Shown here: in pieces, positions 1 to 12,591 of the stretch | How positions within the stretch are numbered: the stretch's first letter is position 1 | Layout of the letters: each line of letters starts with the position of its first letter | Source of the DNA: Paramarasmius palmivorus | Lineage: Eukaryota; Basidiomycota; Agaricomycetes; Agaricales; Marasmiaceae | Direction of reading: 5' to 3' | NCBI GenBank assembly: GCA_037176845.1 | Contig: JAYKXP010000218.1 | Location: forward strand, 1 to 61,095 | DNA: 61,095 bases | The notes under the pieces: generated by a model | The model's database searches: none | What the model was told of the DNA's origin: nothing | Seen by the model: the letters and a program-made list of their open reading frames with translations, nothing else | Made by a program: the position numbers and the translations under genes

Positions 1-181
1 CATTTTGTCTCCTTCACACTAACAGTACAAGACAGCTTTCATAGGAATGCTCAGGCAAGGTATCAAATGTGTTGCAACCGGGTGTTGAAGGATCAAATCC
101 GATCTCACATATTCCTCTCGATTTTGCGTGAGTAACCTATTAGCATTGAATGCTTGTTTACTAACGTAGACGACAATGACA

Positions 182-2052
182 TTATTTGCGTTTAGGGTAT
201 GGCTTTATCATGTAATCGTACGAGGCAACATTCATCTTTCCTGCGACCTGGAACTCTTGCGAAAACTGCGGGCATTCGCTCAACACAACGTCTGTATCCC
301 TGAGCATGATTCGGAGTACTTCATAGAGTTCCTCCTGTTCCTTATCGCGGGGATTGGTGTGATCAAGGGTCCAGTAGATGTGGAGCGCGTTGTTGTACAT
401 GGTGCGGAAAGAGGCATACGTGCTACTCCCGAGCGAGAAGTACTGTGCGAGTGCCTCCGGCTTCAGGAACGACCCATCGGAAAGTGTGGGGTACCGTTTT
501 TGGGCAGGGTAAATCTGCAAGACCTCGTGGAGCTGCTCAATGAGGCGCCCTGCACGTATCCGACAATAAGCTTTTCCGTACTGGGGACGTGAATGCAACC
601 AAGTGCGGATTTGGTGAAGGAGTGGCAGGGATTGTGGGTACGACTCCAGGTACAATTGAAGAGCGCTCGCAGGAGGAGTGTTGCTGTTTGCGATACTCGT
701 AGCCTGCACACTGGCATTACCTGTGATGGAAGGATAGGAGTGGGGCGGAATTGTGCGTTGGACCTGGCTGGGAGCTATCGTGGTTGGGCTGGGAATATGT
801 GGCGCCGGAGCGGCGCTGACTTGGGAACTCGATGCAAAGCCGGGTGGTGTACTCTGAGAGAAGCATAGCTCCTCTTGTGGAATGAGTGATTCGAGCGATC
901 TGGTCGTGGGGGGTTGCGGAGCTGCTGCAAGAGAGGGAGGTTGTTGGAGCTCCATAGGGATATGTGGGGAACTTGTGCGATTGTCACCGCTTGCAGCAGG
1001 CTACATAGATGCCAGGTGAGTGAGGCTGGAAAAGTGTTTTTGACTAGAATGCTCACGTCTTTGTCGTCACAGGATAGGTGCACTAAGAAGATTGGATGCA
1101 TTTCCGGGTCGCTTGTAGGATGATTGGCATCACGACACAACTGTTGCATCAGTGGCTCGTAATCAAGAATAGGCCTGGCTATGGTTTCAGCTGCGCGGGT
1201 GCCTGCAGTGAGCACTTCCTGAAGACGCCCGTACTGGTGGAATGAGCAATCAGAGACGTCGTGGTCTTGGACCAGGTGGCGTGACATCCCGACAAAGGGA
1301 TTGTCGTCGGGATAGTAGGTTGAAAGAGTTGCTAGAGTCTCAGTTATTGGTCCAGGCTGCCCGTAGAGAGCATCGAACATGGCCTTTAGGTTGACGTCAC
1401 TGGTATCAACTCGCCGGCGCTTTATGTCGATTGTCTGCATGATGGTGAGGTGGTGTTGCTGTGAGTCAGAGGGCGTGGGTGGTGGATTGGAAAGACGGTA
1501 CTCCAGTGTGAGGTGGACCAAAGCTTTCATGGACAAAATAGCATCGCAGAGCATAGAAAGCGCCTCTGTGTAGTTCTCCATATCTATTGAATATTACGAC
1601 GTCAGATAGGAAAAGTGGGCCAAGGAAGAAAGGTGACAATTACCCTGCGTGTCCTTCAGGAGAGTGCGGTGGAGGGGATCAACGAGGTTGTCATCTTCTA
1701 CACTGGTAACGATAGCGTTCGAGGCATAAAAACCGTCTTCAAGGTTCTCCAGAACTTGTTCTATGTCATCTGCGTGTGTAGAGGAGGAAGAGATGGAGAT
1801 AGGGGATGACGAGCGCGATTGATAATCCATTTGGTACTCTTCGTTTTCTCCCAGGGTGTCGTCGTTGTTGTCTCCTACGCATCGCTCGGTATCCTCGTCT
1901 GGGTCTGGTAAAAAGAGCGGCTCACCATGATCTGGCTGGCTGGACAAATTGGTAACGGCCCCGCGAGACCGCTGGTTAGCTCTATATGCAACGAGCTGGG
2001 GGACAGGGTTTGTCGCCTGTGTTGACCTGGACGATCGCCTCCTAGGATGCAT
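182..2052 (-). CDS. Unrecognised 584-aa protein, Ser/Pro-rich, 3 exons
   Basis: I do not recognise a family. Hand-splicing gives three exons, 2052-1644, 1583-1057 and 1000-182, summing to 1755 nt (584 aa plus stop). Donors and acceptors are GTAATT/AATAG and GTGAGC/TGTAG, and only these removals keep the frame open. The first in-frame ATG is at 2052 (MHPRRRSSRS). The N-terminus is basic and then acidic and Ser-rich (about residues 60-110). A Pro/Ser/Ala-rich stretch occupies the start of exon 3. A more ordered, Tyr- and Leu-rich C-terminal part follows from about residue 430. No signal peptide or membrane segment is visible. Its start lies 123 nt downstream of the stop of the HECT-like gene on the same strand, so the two are a close tandem pair. 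A relation in function is possible but only inferred from adjacency. Real-gene status rests on consistent splicing; function is unknown. Confidence 0.6.
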
Positions 2053-2175
2053 GGCGGAAGAAATCGAGCAATTTGACACGGCCTGTGCCTATATGTATCT
2101 CTCTCGAATAGAGGGTATATTTGTCATCTAAATATCACGTCCACATGGAGTTACAACAACGATCGACTATACAGG

Positions 2176-5100
2176 CTAAACTTTATTGAAGGCGCTTGGT
2201 ACATTGATCTCGTCGAAAAACCACGCATCGAATGCCGAGGATTCCTCTTCACCGGATGGAAGATTGAGCAAAAGCTTCTGCATGGCGGGGTTGATATATA
2301 CGTCGATCTCCCTAGAGCAAGTGTGGAATAGCATAGGGGGGATGACATTATCTGGAATGCTGCGCTGTGGAGTGTGTGAGTAATGGGCAAACGAAGGAAC
2401 GATCAGGTGAACTCGACCTGAACACGAGCAGTAATGCTGAACTTCAGTGCTTTGTTAGCCGGTGTCTACTTTGGCAGGATGTTCGGACACATACCACAAT
2501 CTTCCAATTACTATTCGCGGGGAGACTAGGAATGCCAGTCACCTGCATTAATAACAACTTCAGGCGAAAATACTTGTCCTTTAGCTGGGAAGGGGAGTAG
2601 GGGAGATCGTGCGTGCTACAAAAAGTGGTGGGAACACCGCGTCCAAGGAGGAAACGGTGAAGATGGCACCGGAACATGCGAGTCCACAAAGGTAACTGTT
2701 TAATGGTAAGCCTGGATATGGAGGGTGTTGATGATGGATTGTCGCGGACGAGGTGTTGGCGATACTCGGCCCACTGGGATGCTTCAAGACCGACCTGCAT
2801 ATGAGGGAGAACTTCCTTGGCGTTTGCAGGAAAGGCATACAGGGCTGCCACGAACCGCGAAGTGCTCGGCAGTCTGGCACCGGCAAAGGTCTGGAGTAAC
2901 AAGAAGGTAAGTAATCGCTCAGGAGTCGTAATAGGGACTTACATCGACGAAGGTTTTGCCACGGATCAGCTCAACTGCAAAACCTCCTCGAAGTGTTTTC
3001 AGCGAGTCCAGCGTTTGAAACGGATTCATAGCATGAGGTGGAAGGCCGAAGAAAATTACACCGAAAGCGAGTTGACGCAGCGTCTTCACGGCATCTTCTC
3101 CTGGTATGAGATCAAGGTCCTTAAGCTGGAAAAAGTGAATTCTTCATTGATTGCTGGTGAACGATGAGTACTTACTTGCATGTCCAGGTGTTCTATCAGG
3201 AATGTGTTTAACGGGTGTCCAATGGCCTCTGCACCCTCGGGTCGGCGCTGGTTTGTTTCCAGCTGCAGAATGGGGGAGTATTGTTCGAAGCCGACAGGGT
3301 CAAGGGCATGGATAAGGGACGGTGAGAGCTGGTCAAGAAAGGCGTGTCCGTGGATGAGGTACATGATGACCCAAGGGGAAACCGGAAGAGGTGCAGCCTT
3401 GTACTGATAAAGAAAGGATGCAAGTAGGGCACCATGACCTCGCAGTTTGCGTAACTGGTCTATGCTGGCGAGGGCGGGGGTTGGAGGTACGATGAAAAGA
3501 GAGTCGCAGGGAGCATAATGCCAGCCTTCCTGAAGGAGGATCCGTACTGCTTCGGAATAGATCTGGCGTCTAGGGCCAGGTCCGATACTACTCCCCACAT
3601 TGAATAGCAGATCTCCATGACCAAAGAACGCCAAAAGGGTTGGATTTTCAGGGGCCTGTAAGGTGCCTGGAGGCTTTGAAAACGGTGCAGCGGACGGGTT
3701 GGAATCGCAGAGATGTTGCAAGAGGCCTGTGAGGTATACTGCACCTGTCTGAAAGGTGTCGAATTCACACTTAATGTTTTCGCGTGGGTGGTGTGAGATG
3801 GGTACATTGCGTTTCCAACGAGAGATTTCTCGGGCAGTGGCTATCTCGTGTTTTTGAAGTGGCGGTGGACGTGGAACGGCAAGATTTGGCGGAGAGATTG
3901 TTTGGAGACCGGATCCTCTCGAGGTCTGTGAAGATGGGGTTACAGGTATGGAGGGGAGAAGCGGTGATTCTGGTCGAGTCGGTGATGGCGATGGGGGTGT
4001 GGATGCTCGTCGTATTCGAACCTGCCGGTTAGGTCGTTGCTGTGGACAAATAGGATGTGAGAGGGCGTTTGAGTGCAGAGAGAGCACACTTACGCTTCCT
4101 GGAGAGAGTTCCAGAGCTCGTCTTTGAGGTACTTGTGGTGGTGTCACTGGCCGGGACACATTTGTAGAAGTGCTCACATCGGGAGGCTGTGTTGTGAAAC
4201 GTCAATGTGGAAAGAGGGTTTAGAGCATATGATAAAGCGTCTTACCGAGGTCTTAGGGCACAGTGCGGCGGTCGGTAGGCAGCGCTGGTGAGAGCGGAGG
4301 ACTGACGGCTCAGGTTTGAGGATGGGGACAGAGAGAAGAAGCCTCCAACCCAAGCATTGATGCATACTAGAAAGGAGATGGACTGGGACGTCAGAAACGT
4401 CATTGTCTAGTGAGGCGAGGATGGTGTCAAGGGGACCCTGTATATTGCCATGTGACGGAGCTGCCCATATCTGGTGAATATGCGACTGGAATATTGATCA
4501 GAGATGGTGCTCACAGATGACAATCACAGGAATGGCCTCCCCTGTGGAAGGGTCAATGTCCAGTGGTAGTCTGGTTTGTTTGTTGTATTTCATGTCTTTA
4601 ATTTCCCGGAAAGTCAACGTGGATTCTGTAAAGAAGCCGAGCTTTCCGTTGAATCGCTCGGGTGGACGGGTTACGGTGAAGTCTAATATACGAAAGGGCT
4701 GGCTTGCGAGCGTGTCAGGGTCATCGGGTTCAGTCGATGGAAGTTGCATGCCATTGGTACGTAGATGGCTCTGTATGGTCGTCGTTAGGTCTGACGGTGG
4801 AATAGGGTTGCGAGGGTGGACGTGTTGATATGTATACAAGCCGAGAAACTTGAACTTCTTGACCACCGTGTCGATGTTGATGGGATCGAAGCTGGGAGGA
4901 TAACTGCCCAAATGGGGGATGGGATCCTGACTGTGAGCCTTGACCTGTTTCAGGAAGACTGGTGTGTTATTTATGAATCAAGGGATAATGTGATGACGAA
5001 GACTGACATGGAGTGGATATATCAAGATGCCAATGCGCTTGCTGTTGACAAAGGCAGACGACGGCGTAGAGAATGGGTCGCGTGCATGGGTTTGCGCCGT

Positions 5101-5723
5101 AGACATGGCTCGGCCGATGACCGATGCTGTGCTGGCTCTGTTTCGGGAGTAACTGGCAGTGCGTCGATTGTTGGTATTACCGGTAGGAGGAGGAGGTACC
5201 GTAAAGGAGCCGGTAATGGGAGCTGGCCTTGGCAAAGAGAGAGAAGGACGCTCAGGGGTAGATGGAATGGGTTGAGATGGCGGGGAGCTGGAAGGAATAG
5301 GTGGTGGAGTAATACCATATGGAGCGGGCATTTGTCCTGGATAGAAGAAAGGCATATGATATGCAGGGTACGATGGAGGCGGATATGATGGTGGCGTAGA
5401 TGTGGTGAGTAGCCCACGTTGCGCTAGGAATCCGTGTAGCTCAGGAAGAAGAGAGATGATCCAGCTATAATCTTCGTCGACCGGGGGTTGGTTCCCTGCA
5501 TGGGTGTAGAGGTGAAGACGCTGTTGAGGATCGTAAAATTGACATCTCTGCGATATTCCGTATATATGAATGGACGTACCCCTGCGACACTCTGTTTAAA
5601 CTGTTCGAAAACGGCATAATCGCTGAGTTGTACGATATTAGACTTGACCTGGGGGTCAGAAATCTGGGAAAAGAGGGACCAGAGGCGCTGGGAATGGATC
5701 TGTGGTGTGTTGCTGCTGTCACT
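2176..5723 (-). CDS. HECT-like E3 ubiquitin ligase, 1015 aa, 10 exons
   Basis: Exons by hand-splicing: 5723-5580, 5520-5008, 4944-4528, 4470-4246, 4186-4094, 4039-3176, 3125-2943, 2890-2495, 2441-2418 and 2364-2176. They total 3048 nt, and every junction falls in phase 0. The first 170 residues run into a Pro/Ser-rich low-complexity stretch, and a second Pro/Ser-rich stretch precedes the C-terminal domain. The last ~450 residues look like a divergent HECT domain. There is an N-lobe-like segment. Near the end come a VTG-x-x-x-LP motif and then PPMLFHTCSREID, matching the HECT C-lobe pattern in which the Cys of the TC pair accepts ubiquitin. If active, it would transfer ubiquitin from an E2 to substrates; the N-terminus gives no clue to targets. 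Exon 9 is only 24 nt, so automated prediction may miss it. HECT assignment is by motif order, not alignment, and a degenerate non-catalytic member is the main alternative. Confidence 0.62.
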
Positions 5724-5796
5724 CATGGCTGCTGCAGGTAGAGCAGAATTATATCTTTTTTTTTTTTTGTGTATCATTTAAGTAATACTGTTGTTC

Positions 5797-6030
5797 TGCC
5801 AGAATCTGGCGTTTTGTTTGCCAAGGAAGATATAAATAAGAATGTGATTACAATTTCTGTTGGGATATTTGTATGTCATTCTGCCGTTCTCCCAGTGTTC
5901 CAGATTCTATGTCTACGTCATATTATGCCAGATTCTCGCAGATCGGTAGACATGAACATGTGTGTTATGCCAGATTCTGTCAGATTGTCCGATAATACGA
6001 CTTTCTGTTAAGATCTTGCCAGAAACTACC
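5797..6030. repeat. Short degenerate repeat around TGCCAGATTCT
   Basis: Five variants of TGCCAGA(A/T)TCT occur within about 230 nt upstream of the HECT-like gene, roughly every 40-60 nt. They look like a decayed tandem repeat or clustered binding sites. No coding potential is seen here. Confidence 0.4.
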
Positions 6031-7558
6031 ATAATACCAGCTCTCGCCATATCGTTTCACCTGATTATAGTTTTTGTCCAATAAGGTACACCATAGTAAT
6101 ACAACCGCATGACATCACTCTTTCAGTGTAGCATGGCGTAGGCGCCGAGACGATGCATACACTGACATTGCAAACCGCCCCAACCACCCCGGCTGACCAA
6201 TGTCCTCCATCTGCCTCTTCCTCCATCTAGGAGATGGACCCACCGAGCCATCTTTGACCGTGTCCTTGACCGTCCCAACACTCCCTTCGCCTTGCTAGCG
6301 GCGTTCGTCCGAGTCCATTGAAGTTCTTGTCCTAGTGTGAAGCACCGAATCGTCTGGAGGGACTAACGCTAGAGGCTTGATGTGTCTGCTTGTATAACTG
6401 TAGATCAACGTTAGATGACTAGCTGCCGAGACACTGAACTGACATACCTGGCTAGGCCTGACGTGGTGTCATGGAGAGTTTTAGTCCCTCTGTGTTCCTT
6501 AAACAAAATGTGTTCAGACACTTGCCATAGCTGCAAGAAAGAACTAACGGTACACGAGAGAGCTCTTGTTCCGCATGAATCGATGCCAGTTCGTCCTTGC
6601 CCTTTCAGAAGCTCTGAGCGGCGTGCGTTCGTCCAGCATACAGCACAAACCGCTGTTCCTCTGGAGTGGCTCCTGTTCGCTTCCCTAGTACGCCTAAGAG
6701 CTCAGTAGAAACAATATGTAGCGGTGAAAAGAGAAGGGTTACCGACCTTGTCACTTGGTAGCCTTTTCTCGGAGGTCTGCGTTGCGCTGGTTTGGTTTTC
6801 TGGATATCATTCCCGCGACGTTCGACTTCCTGAAGAACCTGCTCCCTCCTAGGCTTTATCTAGCACTTGAAGCCCAGCCCGATGCTCTGCAAAAGATATC
6901 AATGTTAGGGGAAGTTGTGGGTTTAGATGGTGGGGGTATTGTACCTCTTCCAGTTTCCAAAGACGACTGAAAATCTCGAGGACATTACTTCATGGAGGAG
7001 GTTAACATATTCGTGCTAGTTCCGTTATGAAAGAACTTCGGGCGGATTCTCTTGCTCTGAGGGCTTCACAGCCAGCGCACAGCTGAAGCCTTCAAGAGAA
7101 AGTAAGCAATTCCGCGAGAAAACCCGAACAAGCAAAACAAAAACTCACCAAGACTGACGGGGCATTCGCCCATTGGTTTTCATCCTAAATCTGCCTTGAA
7201 AACATCAACTCTTCAGAACTACAGCCCGATTGTCCTGCACCAATGAAGTTCCGGGCAAGTTGTTATTGGAGTGCGAGGTTTCGTCAACTCAAAACGAACG
7301 TGATTGGAGACTGAGAGTTGAAAGTTGAGGCCTGAGGGGGATATGTATCCCAGAGGGAGTCAGAAAGGTTGAAAAGTCAGGCCCGCTCAGGTCAGAGTCT
7401 AGTCGATGATGGTGGTTGTGAAGAGAAAAATTTGTAATCAAGTTGGACAAGACTATGTATTCGTTTTGCCAATTACGATTCTTGTACGGACCACCAGTGG
7501 TACATTATACAGCCGCGCAGTCTAAGGTATACATGTTCATCGTCTCACCAATATAAAT
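6031..7558. other. Intergenic, no gene seen
   Basis: No ORF here has splice structure or composition that supports a gene. Around 6890-7010 there is a block that recurs in diverged form at about 10405-10500 and 13670-13775. These are part of the duplicated spacers between the first F-box paralogues. Confidence 0.5.
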
Positions 7559-8869
7559 CTACTCAAAGAAGCTGCCAACTACCACCTCTTTCCACTCCCT
7601 AGAAAACGACCTATACTCCCAATTCCTGAACACCCTAGAATTGGCTACGTATACTATCTGCCTCACGACTAGCTCGCTCACAGTGTTACTGTGCAACAAC
7701 GGGAAATATCCTTGCAGAATATCAGCTTTCATTCTTTCGAAGGAAATGCGGATCTGTAGCACGACACGTGCACACTGTGTACCGTTTACCAGTGCATCCT
7801 CGAGCTTGTTCCAAGGGTAATCGGCGAGTTCGGCCAAAGGATCCCCCAAGTGCAAGCCGTCCCGAAACGATGTGTTCATCTGAATAATGAAGCTCTCAAG
7901 CTTCAGCCCGCTGCTTCGTTCGAGAGCGGTGCACCACTCGTTTAGCATGGGCCGGGAACGCTCGATGTATGGCAAACGAAGATCGAAGAAGATGCAGCGC
8001 AAGTGTCGAAAGGCGTTGAATTGAAATGCGGATAGGGATGCTGTATCACCCATGAAACAAAGACAGGTAAGACTGCTCTTCGCCAGGTCAAGAACGCGGA
8101 GGATGTATACGCATGACTGTTCTGTTAAATGACTGACAGTGAGTTCATGAAGTTCGGTGAAACGTAAAGGGGAGGTCGAGGAAGTCGCCCATCGAAGGAA
8201 CTTGTCGATGACCTTCGAATCGCGAGTGATCGTAAATTGGCGTAGGTGGATGGGTGTGACTGTTTTTACACAGCTAGAGGGCGTTTGTGACGGTATTGTT
8301 GAAACTGTGGTGCTGATGTCCTTAAGTTGTAGATTCTGAAGACCGCCGCGTGCTGCAAACCACTCGCAAATTCCAAAAATCTCGTTTATGTCCACGGCAT
8401 GTAACCCGATAATTGAGAAACTGCTGATATTGGGCATTGCCATTCCGCCTAGGAGTGCAACGACTTGAGATGACGTGACCGCTGGCATCGTGCCAAATTC
8501 TAACACCAAACAAAGATCAATCTTCTTTAGGGATTGTAGTCGAGGAATAATGGATGCGAGTGGTTTCTGCGACAGGTCGTCTCCCCACTTCGCCGATGGC
8601 GAGAGGTAGCAAATGCCAAGTTCTACGGTGTACTTGGCTAGGTGTGGCGATCCTTCCAGCAATCTATGAAACTGATCTATACGGCCTTGCCTCGTCCATG
8701 AAACTTCGTTTAGACTGACGTGGCGGAATAAGATACGCTGCGCAGCGGGGAGAAGAGAGCGTGCAGCCAGCGCACATTGTCGAAGGGATTGTCTGCCGTT
8801 GAGGGGGTCCATGCTTTCCAGAATGGTATCGAGAACCTCCCGGGGTAGCTGAGTAGCGACACGATACAT
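7559..8869 (-). CDS. F-box-like/LRR-like protein, array copy 1
   Basis: An intronless 436-aa coding region starting MYRVATQLPREVLD. Residues ~7-52 match an F-box-like helix bundle: LP-x-EVLD-x-IL, then a CALAAR stretch and AAQRILF. Such a domain would bind Skp1 in an SCF ubiquitin ligase. The rest is a leucine-rich, repeat-like sequence with conserved blocks shared by all seven copies (SPHLAKY, PRLQSLKK, SPLRF-x-x-L-x-ELTVSHL, LKLESF). It is the most diverged of the array and the leftmost. A likely 5'-UTR intron with a GTACGT donor and a TTCTAG acceptor ends right before the ATG; the other copies have the same layout. Such genes are abundant and fast-evolving in Agaricomycetes; the target is unknown. 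Confidence 0.8.
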   Translation of the reverse strand: MYRVATQLPREVLDTILESMDPLNGRQSLRQCALAARSLLPAAQRILFRHVSLNEVSWTRQGRIDQFHRLLEGSPHLAKYTVELGICYLSPSAKWGDDLSQKPLASIIPRLQSLKKIDLCLVLEFGTMPAVTSSQVVALLGGMAMPNISSFSIIGLHAVDINEIFGICEWFAARGGLQNLQLKDISTTVSTIPSQTPSSCVKTVTPIHLRQFTITRDSKVIDKFLRWATSSTSPLRFTELHELTVSHLTEQSCVYILRVLDLAKSSLTCLCFMGDTASLSAFQFNAFRHLRCIFFDLRLPYIERSRPMLNEWCTALERSSGLKLESFIIQMNTSFRDGLHLGDPLAELADYPWNKLEDALVNGTQCARVVLQIRISFERMKADILQGYFPLLHSNTVSELVVRQIVYVANSRVFRNWEYRSFSREWKEVVVGSFFE

Positions 8870-11250
8870 CTAGAAGTCGAGTCAATGACAGCTACAGGAA
8901 ACGGCCTTGGTAACAACGTACCAGGAAGCAGAATCAACCCTTTTTCCCTTTCTCCAATGGAAACTGTCTTGTCCTCCCTTTTATTCAATACCTACGTGAA
9001 TCAGAGTTCAACGAGTGAAATCTAGAGGTCATAAATCATAGACAGTGAATCGTGAGCCAAGAAACAAAGAGTAGACACATTTCGAAAACTCACCTAATCC
9101 TGGATACCTTCCAAAAATGCACTCGCAGATGTTTCCCGAGTCCGTGTTGGTGGAGAACGCAGTAATAGAGATGGTATAGCGACTGGATGCTCTGATGATG
9201 GTGGTTTGAGAGAAAGAGACAGCTTGGGCGCGTCATGAATCATGATAAGCATCTCGGCCATCATGCATCATGTACTACGACCCGCTCTCTTGGGAATCTA
9301 GAAATCGGGGTTATTAAAAGCAACTTGGGAAATAATTCACATGAACTGACATGAAAAAGATAACGGACAGCGGGGAAGCCCAAACCTCCGAAAGCGCTCG
9401 GTCATCGTTTCCTTCTGACCAGCCCCTCATCCTCCTTCGACCTTTGTGCATCGCGATTCGCGACCTTCATCCCAGCTAAAGCGGGAACTGCAAACGCCAA
9501 TGCAGGCAGACCCAGATTACTCCAAGAGAGCCGCGTTTGTACTTGTCCGAATCACCATCGACATTGGTTATGAATAGGTAGCGCTCCCAAGCTGAAAAAG
9601 CCTTGGAGTAGGTCGCTAACTAAAAGAAGCCCGCTCGTTGAGCTCCTAATAAGAAAATGTATCAGAGAGAAAAGCCCAGCACTATGTACAAGAGCCACAT
9701 ACCTCCGATATCATTGAATTCAGTATGCTTACTCCACGACTTCACATATTCCTGCTTCTGAGAAGATAGTCAGTTAACGCCGCCTCAAGAGTCCTGATGC
9801 GTTACCATGCCTCTTAGACACTACAAGGGCGCCATGATCGAGTTATCGAGACCCTAGGCAGAGTCCGATTTGGTTTTGGGTTTGAATAATGCCTAGTTGT
9901 GGGTTAAATCCAAAGTCAGCCGTCTTGAGCCGCGAGAGAGTTGGACAAGTCGACGAACCTAGGTTCCGAGACTGAAAGGTGTATCCCTCTTGGCCTTCCA
10001 CTTCAATACTTGTGCGAGCTTCGTCTGTCGATGGTATTCCGCCTGTGAGAAGCAGCCAGTGGCGATCCAAATATCGTTTTCGTCGCTTTTGTCCCTGGTG
10101 GACCGTGGTGCCCGAGTTGCTGACACCGGCGAGCTGGAGCAAACACACTCCCGTGGCACCTCCAACGTCTTGAAGAGCGCGTTGGGGCTCATAACCAAGA
10201 CTGGACATCTGTATCAAGCTTGAAATTCAAGGTTGTTAGGGAAAGGTGCGGGAATGGACTCAAGAGCATCACGCACTATTAATGGCATTTTAATGGCATT
10301 GGTGCATGTGCTCGGTTCGTTCCCCTTCCTGATGAGCTGGCACCTCCCAATTCTGGAAAACGCTTCGTCCGAGATTGAATGTCCAATAATTTGATGCATG
10401 AGCCTGACGAGCTATGAGGCATGTAGATGTCAGAGGAAAAGTTGTGGGTTTAGACAGTGGGAGTAGCATACTTGTTCCAGAGGGTTTCAGAACATTCGAG
10501 CTTGCTTCATGGGTTCACATTCGAGACATTCGTTATTTTGTTGAGATATGGACATATCGTACGACAACGTCTTCATAAAATTGTCTTTTACCTTTACGGC
10601 CTAGGTAAGAAGACATTCCCCGAACGCAAACGAGCAGAAACGCACCAATCCCGGAAGCTACCAGATCCCTCGAATCCTCATCCTGAATCCTTCCCTTCAG
10701 TGCAGATGTCCCTTCTCCAAATCCAGATCCTTCAGATCCATGTACGCGATACCTTATATGACTGGTGAAGTGGATGTTGCAACGCGAGCCTTGACGAGAG
10801 GATTCCAACACCAACACCTCTAGGCAGGAAGTTCGGAGATTTATGAGTCCGAGTCACTGTGATATACGAGAGTGAATGACAACTAAATAACAAGCGATGA
10901 ACTTAAAAAAAAAAGTAAACAATATGTATCAAGCACTCGCCTGATAATGGAAGTTGATCAGATAGCACCCTGGTAGTCTCCAATCTTGTCTTAACAGAGC
11001 AATGGGGGCGGTACTGCGACTGGGCACGTTGATGGTGATGGTTCGGAAGCAGGAGACGGACGCGTCGCATGTGATCATTTCGGTGTTCCGAGTCTTCAAC
11101 ACAAGTGACCTTAGTTCTACGGTCTCACAGAAGGTAATCATAACGATTGAAGGTTTTAGTAATATAAAAAGAATGTTCAGGGAATCAGTACAAGCTTCGA
11201 CGTAGTTTCATCAAAATCCTCGACACCAAAAAGTCAAAGGGACTGAAATG
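8870..11250. other. Spacer between F-box copies 1 and 2
   Basis: A 2.4-kb spacer. It carries a block around 10305-10500 that is also found near 13610-13775 and, more weakly, at 6890-7010, showing that spacer and gene were duplicated together. A minus-strand open stretch of 124 codons at 9843-10217 has no recognisable domain, and I do not call it a gene. Nothing else can be supported. Confidence 0.45.
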
Positions 11251-12584
11251 CTATGGTAAAGGCAAATTTTTCTTCCACTCCCCAGAGCATGACGTATACT
11301 CCCACTCTACACGACCACTGTAAACCGCGGAATCCATCACTACGTTCTTCACAACCAGATCGCACACATCACTTGCGTGTAACAGCGGGAAACACTCTCG
11401 GATAATATCAGCGCCTATCCTTGCGAAAGAGAGCTTGATGTGTAGCACAAAATGTGCACAACACCCACCGGTCACTAGCACATCTTCAAGCTTGTTCCAA
11501 GGGTATTGGAGCAAGATCTTAGCAAGATCATCGGGGCGCAAAGACCAATTATCCTGAAAGAAAGAGTTGATCTGCATATCAAAGCTCTCGAGCTTGAGCT
11601 CCCCGCTTCCTTTGAGGGCAATACACCACTCGTTGACCATGGCTCGCGAATCTGAAAAGATTTGTGCATCGAGGTTGCAGGAGATACGGCGGAGGTTGCG
11701 ATAGGCATTGAATTGAAATGAGGATAGAGATGGTGTCTCGCCTGTGAAACGTAGATATGAAAGAGTATTTTTGGCTATGTCGAGAATGCGGAGGAGGTAT
11801 ACAGATGACTGTTCAGTCAAATGACCGACTGTGAGTTCATCCAATTCGGTGAATCGCAGAGGGGAGTTAGGTGAGGTCGCCCATTGAAGAAATGTGTCAA
11901 TGCCACTCGGAAGATGAGTGATCACAAACTGTCGGAGGTGGATGGGTACAACAGTTGGTGCAACTTGAGCTTGAAGGCTCGAAACAGTTTCTGATGGTGG
12001 TCCCACACTGGTGATTTCAATGTCACTGAGCTGGAGACATCGAAGACCACCGCGTGCTGCCAACCATCTACACAGTCGGAACGCCTCCTTCATGTCCACC
12101 GTATGTAGTCTACGCAGCGAAAAGCTCCTTATCTCGGGGATTGCCATTCCTCCAAGCAGGGTGGAGATCTGCCGTGCAGTGAGTGCTTGTGTATTGCCAG
12201 AGCCTGCTGCATAAATACAGATCTCGACTTTTTCTAGTGACTGCAAGCGTGGAACAACGGATGAGAGCGGTTCCTGGGACAGGTCGTCACCCCAACTCTC
12301 CGATGGCTGTATGTAGAGGTAAAGCTCTGTGGTATACTTGGCAAGATGCGGCGAGTGCGTCAGCAGCCCAAGAAACTGATCTACGCGGTACTGCTTTGAA
12401 GGGGGTACATATTCGGCGAGAGTAACCTTGCGAAAGAGGATGCGCTGCGCGGCAGGGAGAAGACAACGTGCGGTTAACGCGCATTGTTTCAGTGCCTGGA
12501 TGTCTTCGAGAACCTGAGGGTGTAACTTGTCCAGAACAGCATCTAGAACCTCGCAGGGCACCGAACAGTGGCGGTTCCTTCCAT
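11251..12584 (-). pseudogene. F-box-like copy 2, N-terminal frameshift
   Basis: From about residue 10 onward this copy is open for ~440 codons and aligns with its neighbours throughout (CALTARCLLPAAQRILF, SPHLAKY, PRLQSLEK, LTVGHLTEQS, LKLESF). The family ATG lies at 12584 and reads MEGTATVRCPARF then a stop. Compared with the other copies, one nucleotide is missing after the eighth codon (GTTCGG-TGC against GTTCAGCTAC), which throws the F-box out of frame. The long frame has no ATG before this point; its first codon is GTG at 12591, preceded directly by a TAG. The gene is therefore probably inactive. The alternatives are rescue by an unseen upstream exon, or a base-calling error. The rest of the sequence looks freshly conserved, so the lesion is recent if real. 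Confidence 0.65.
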
Positions 12585-12591
12585 AATGCAC

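Noticed and set aside
9843..10217. A possible small gene between F-box copies 1 and 2.
   Set aside because: No motif is visible, overlapping frames on both strands are equally open, and the sequence is duplicated spacer.
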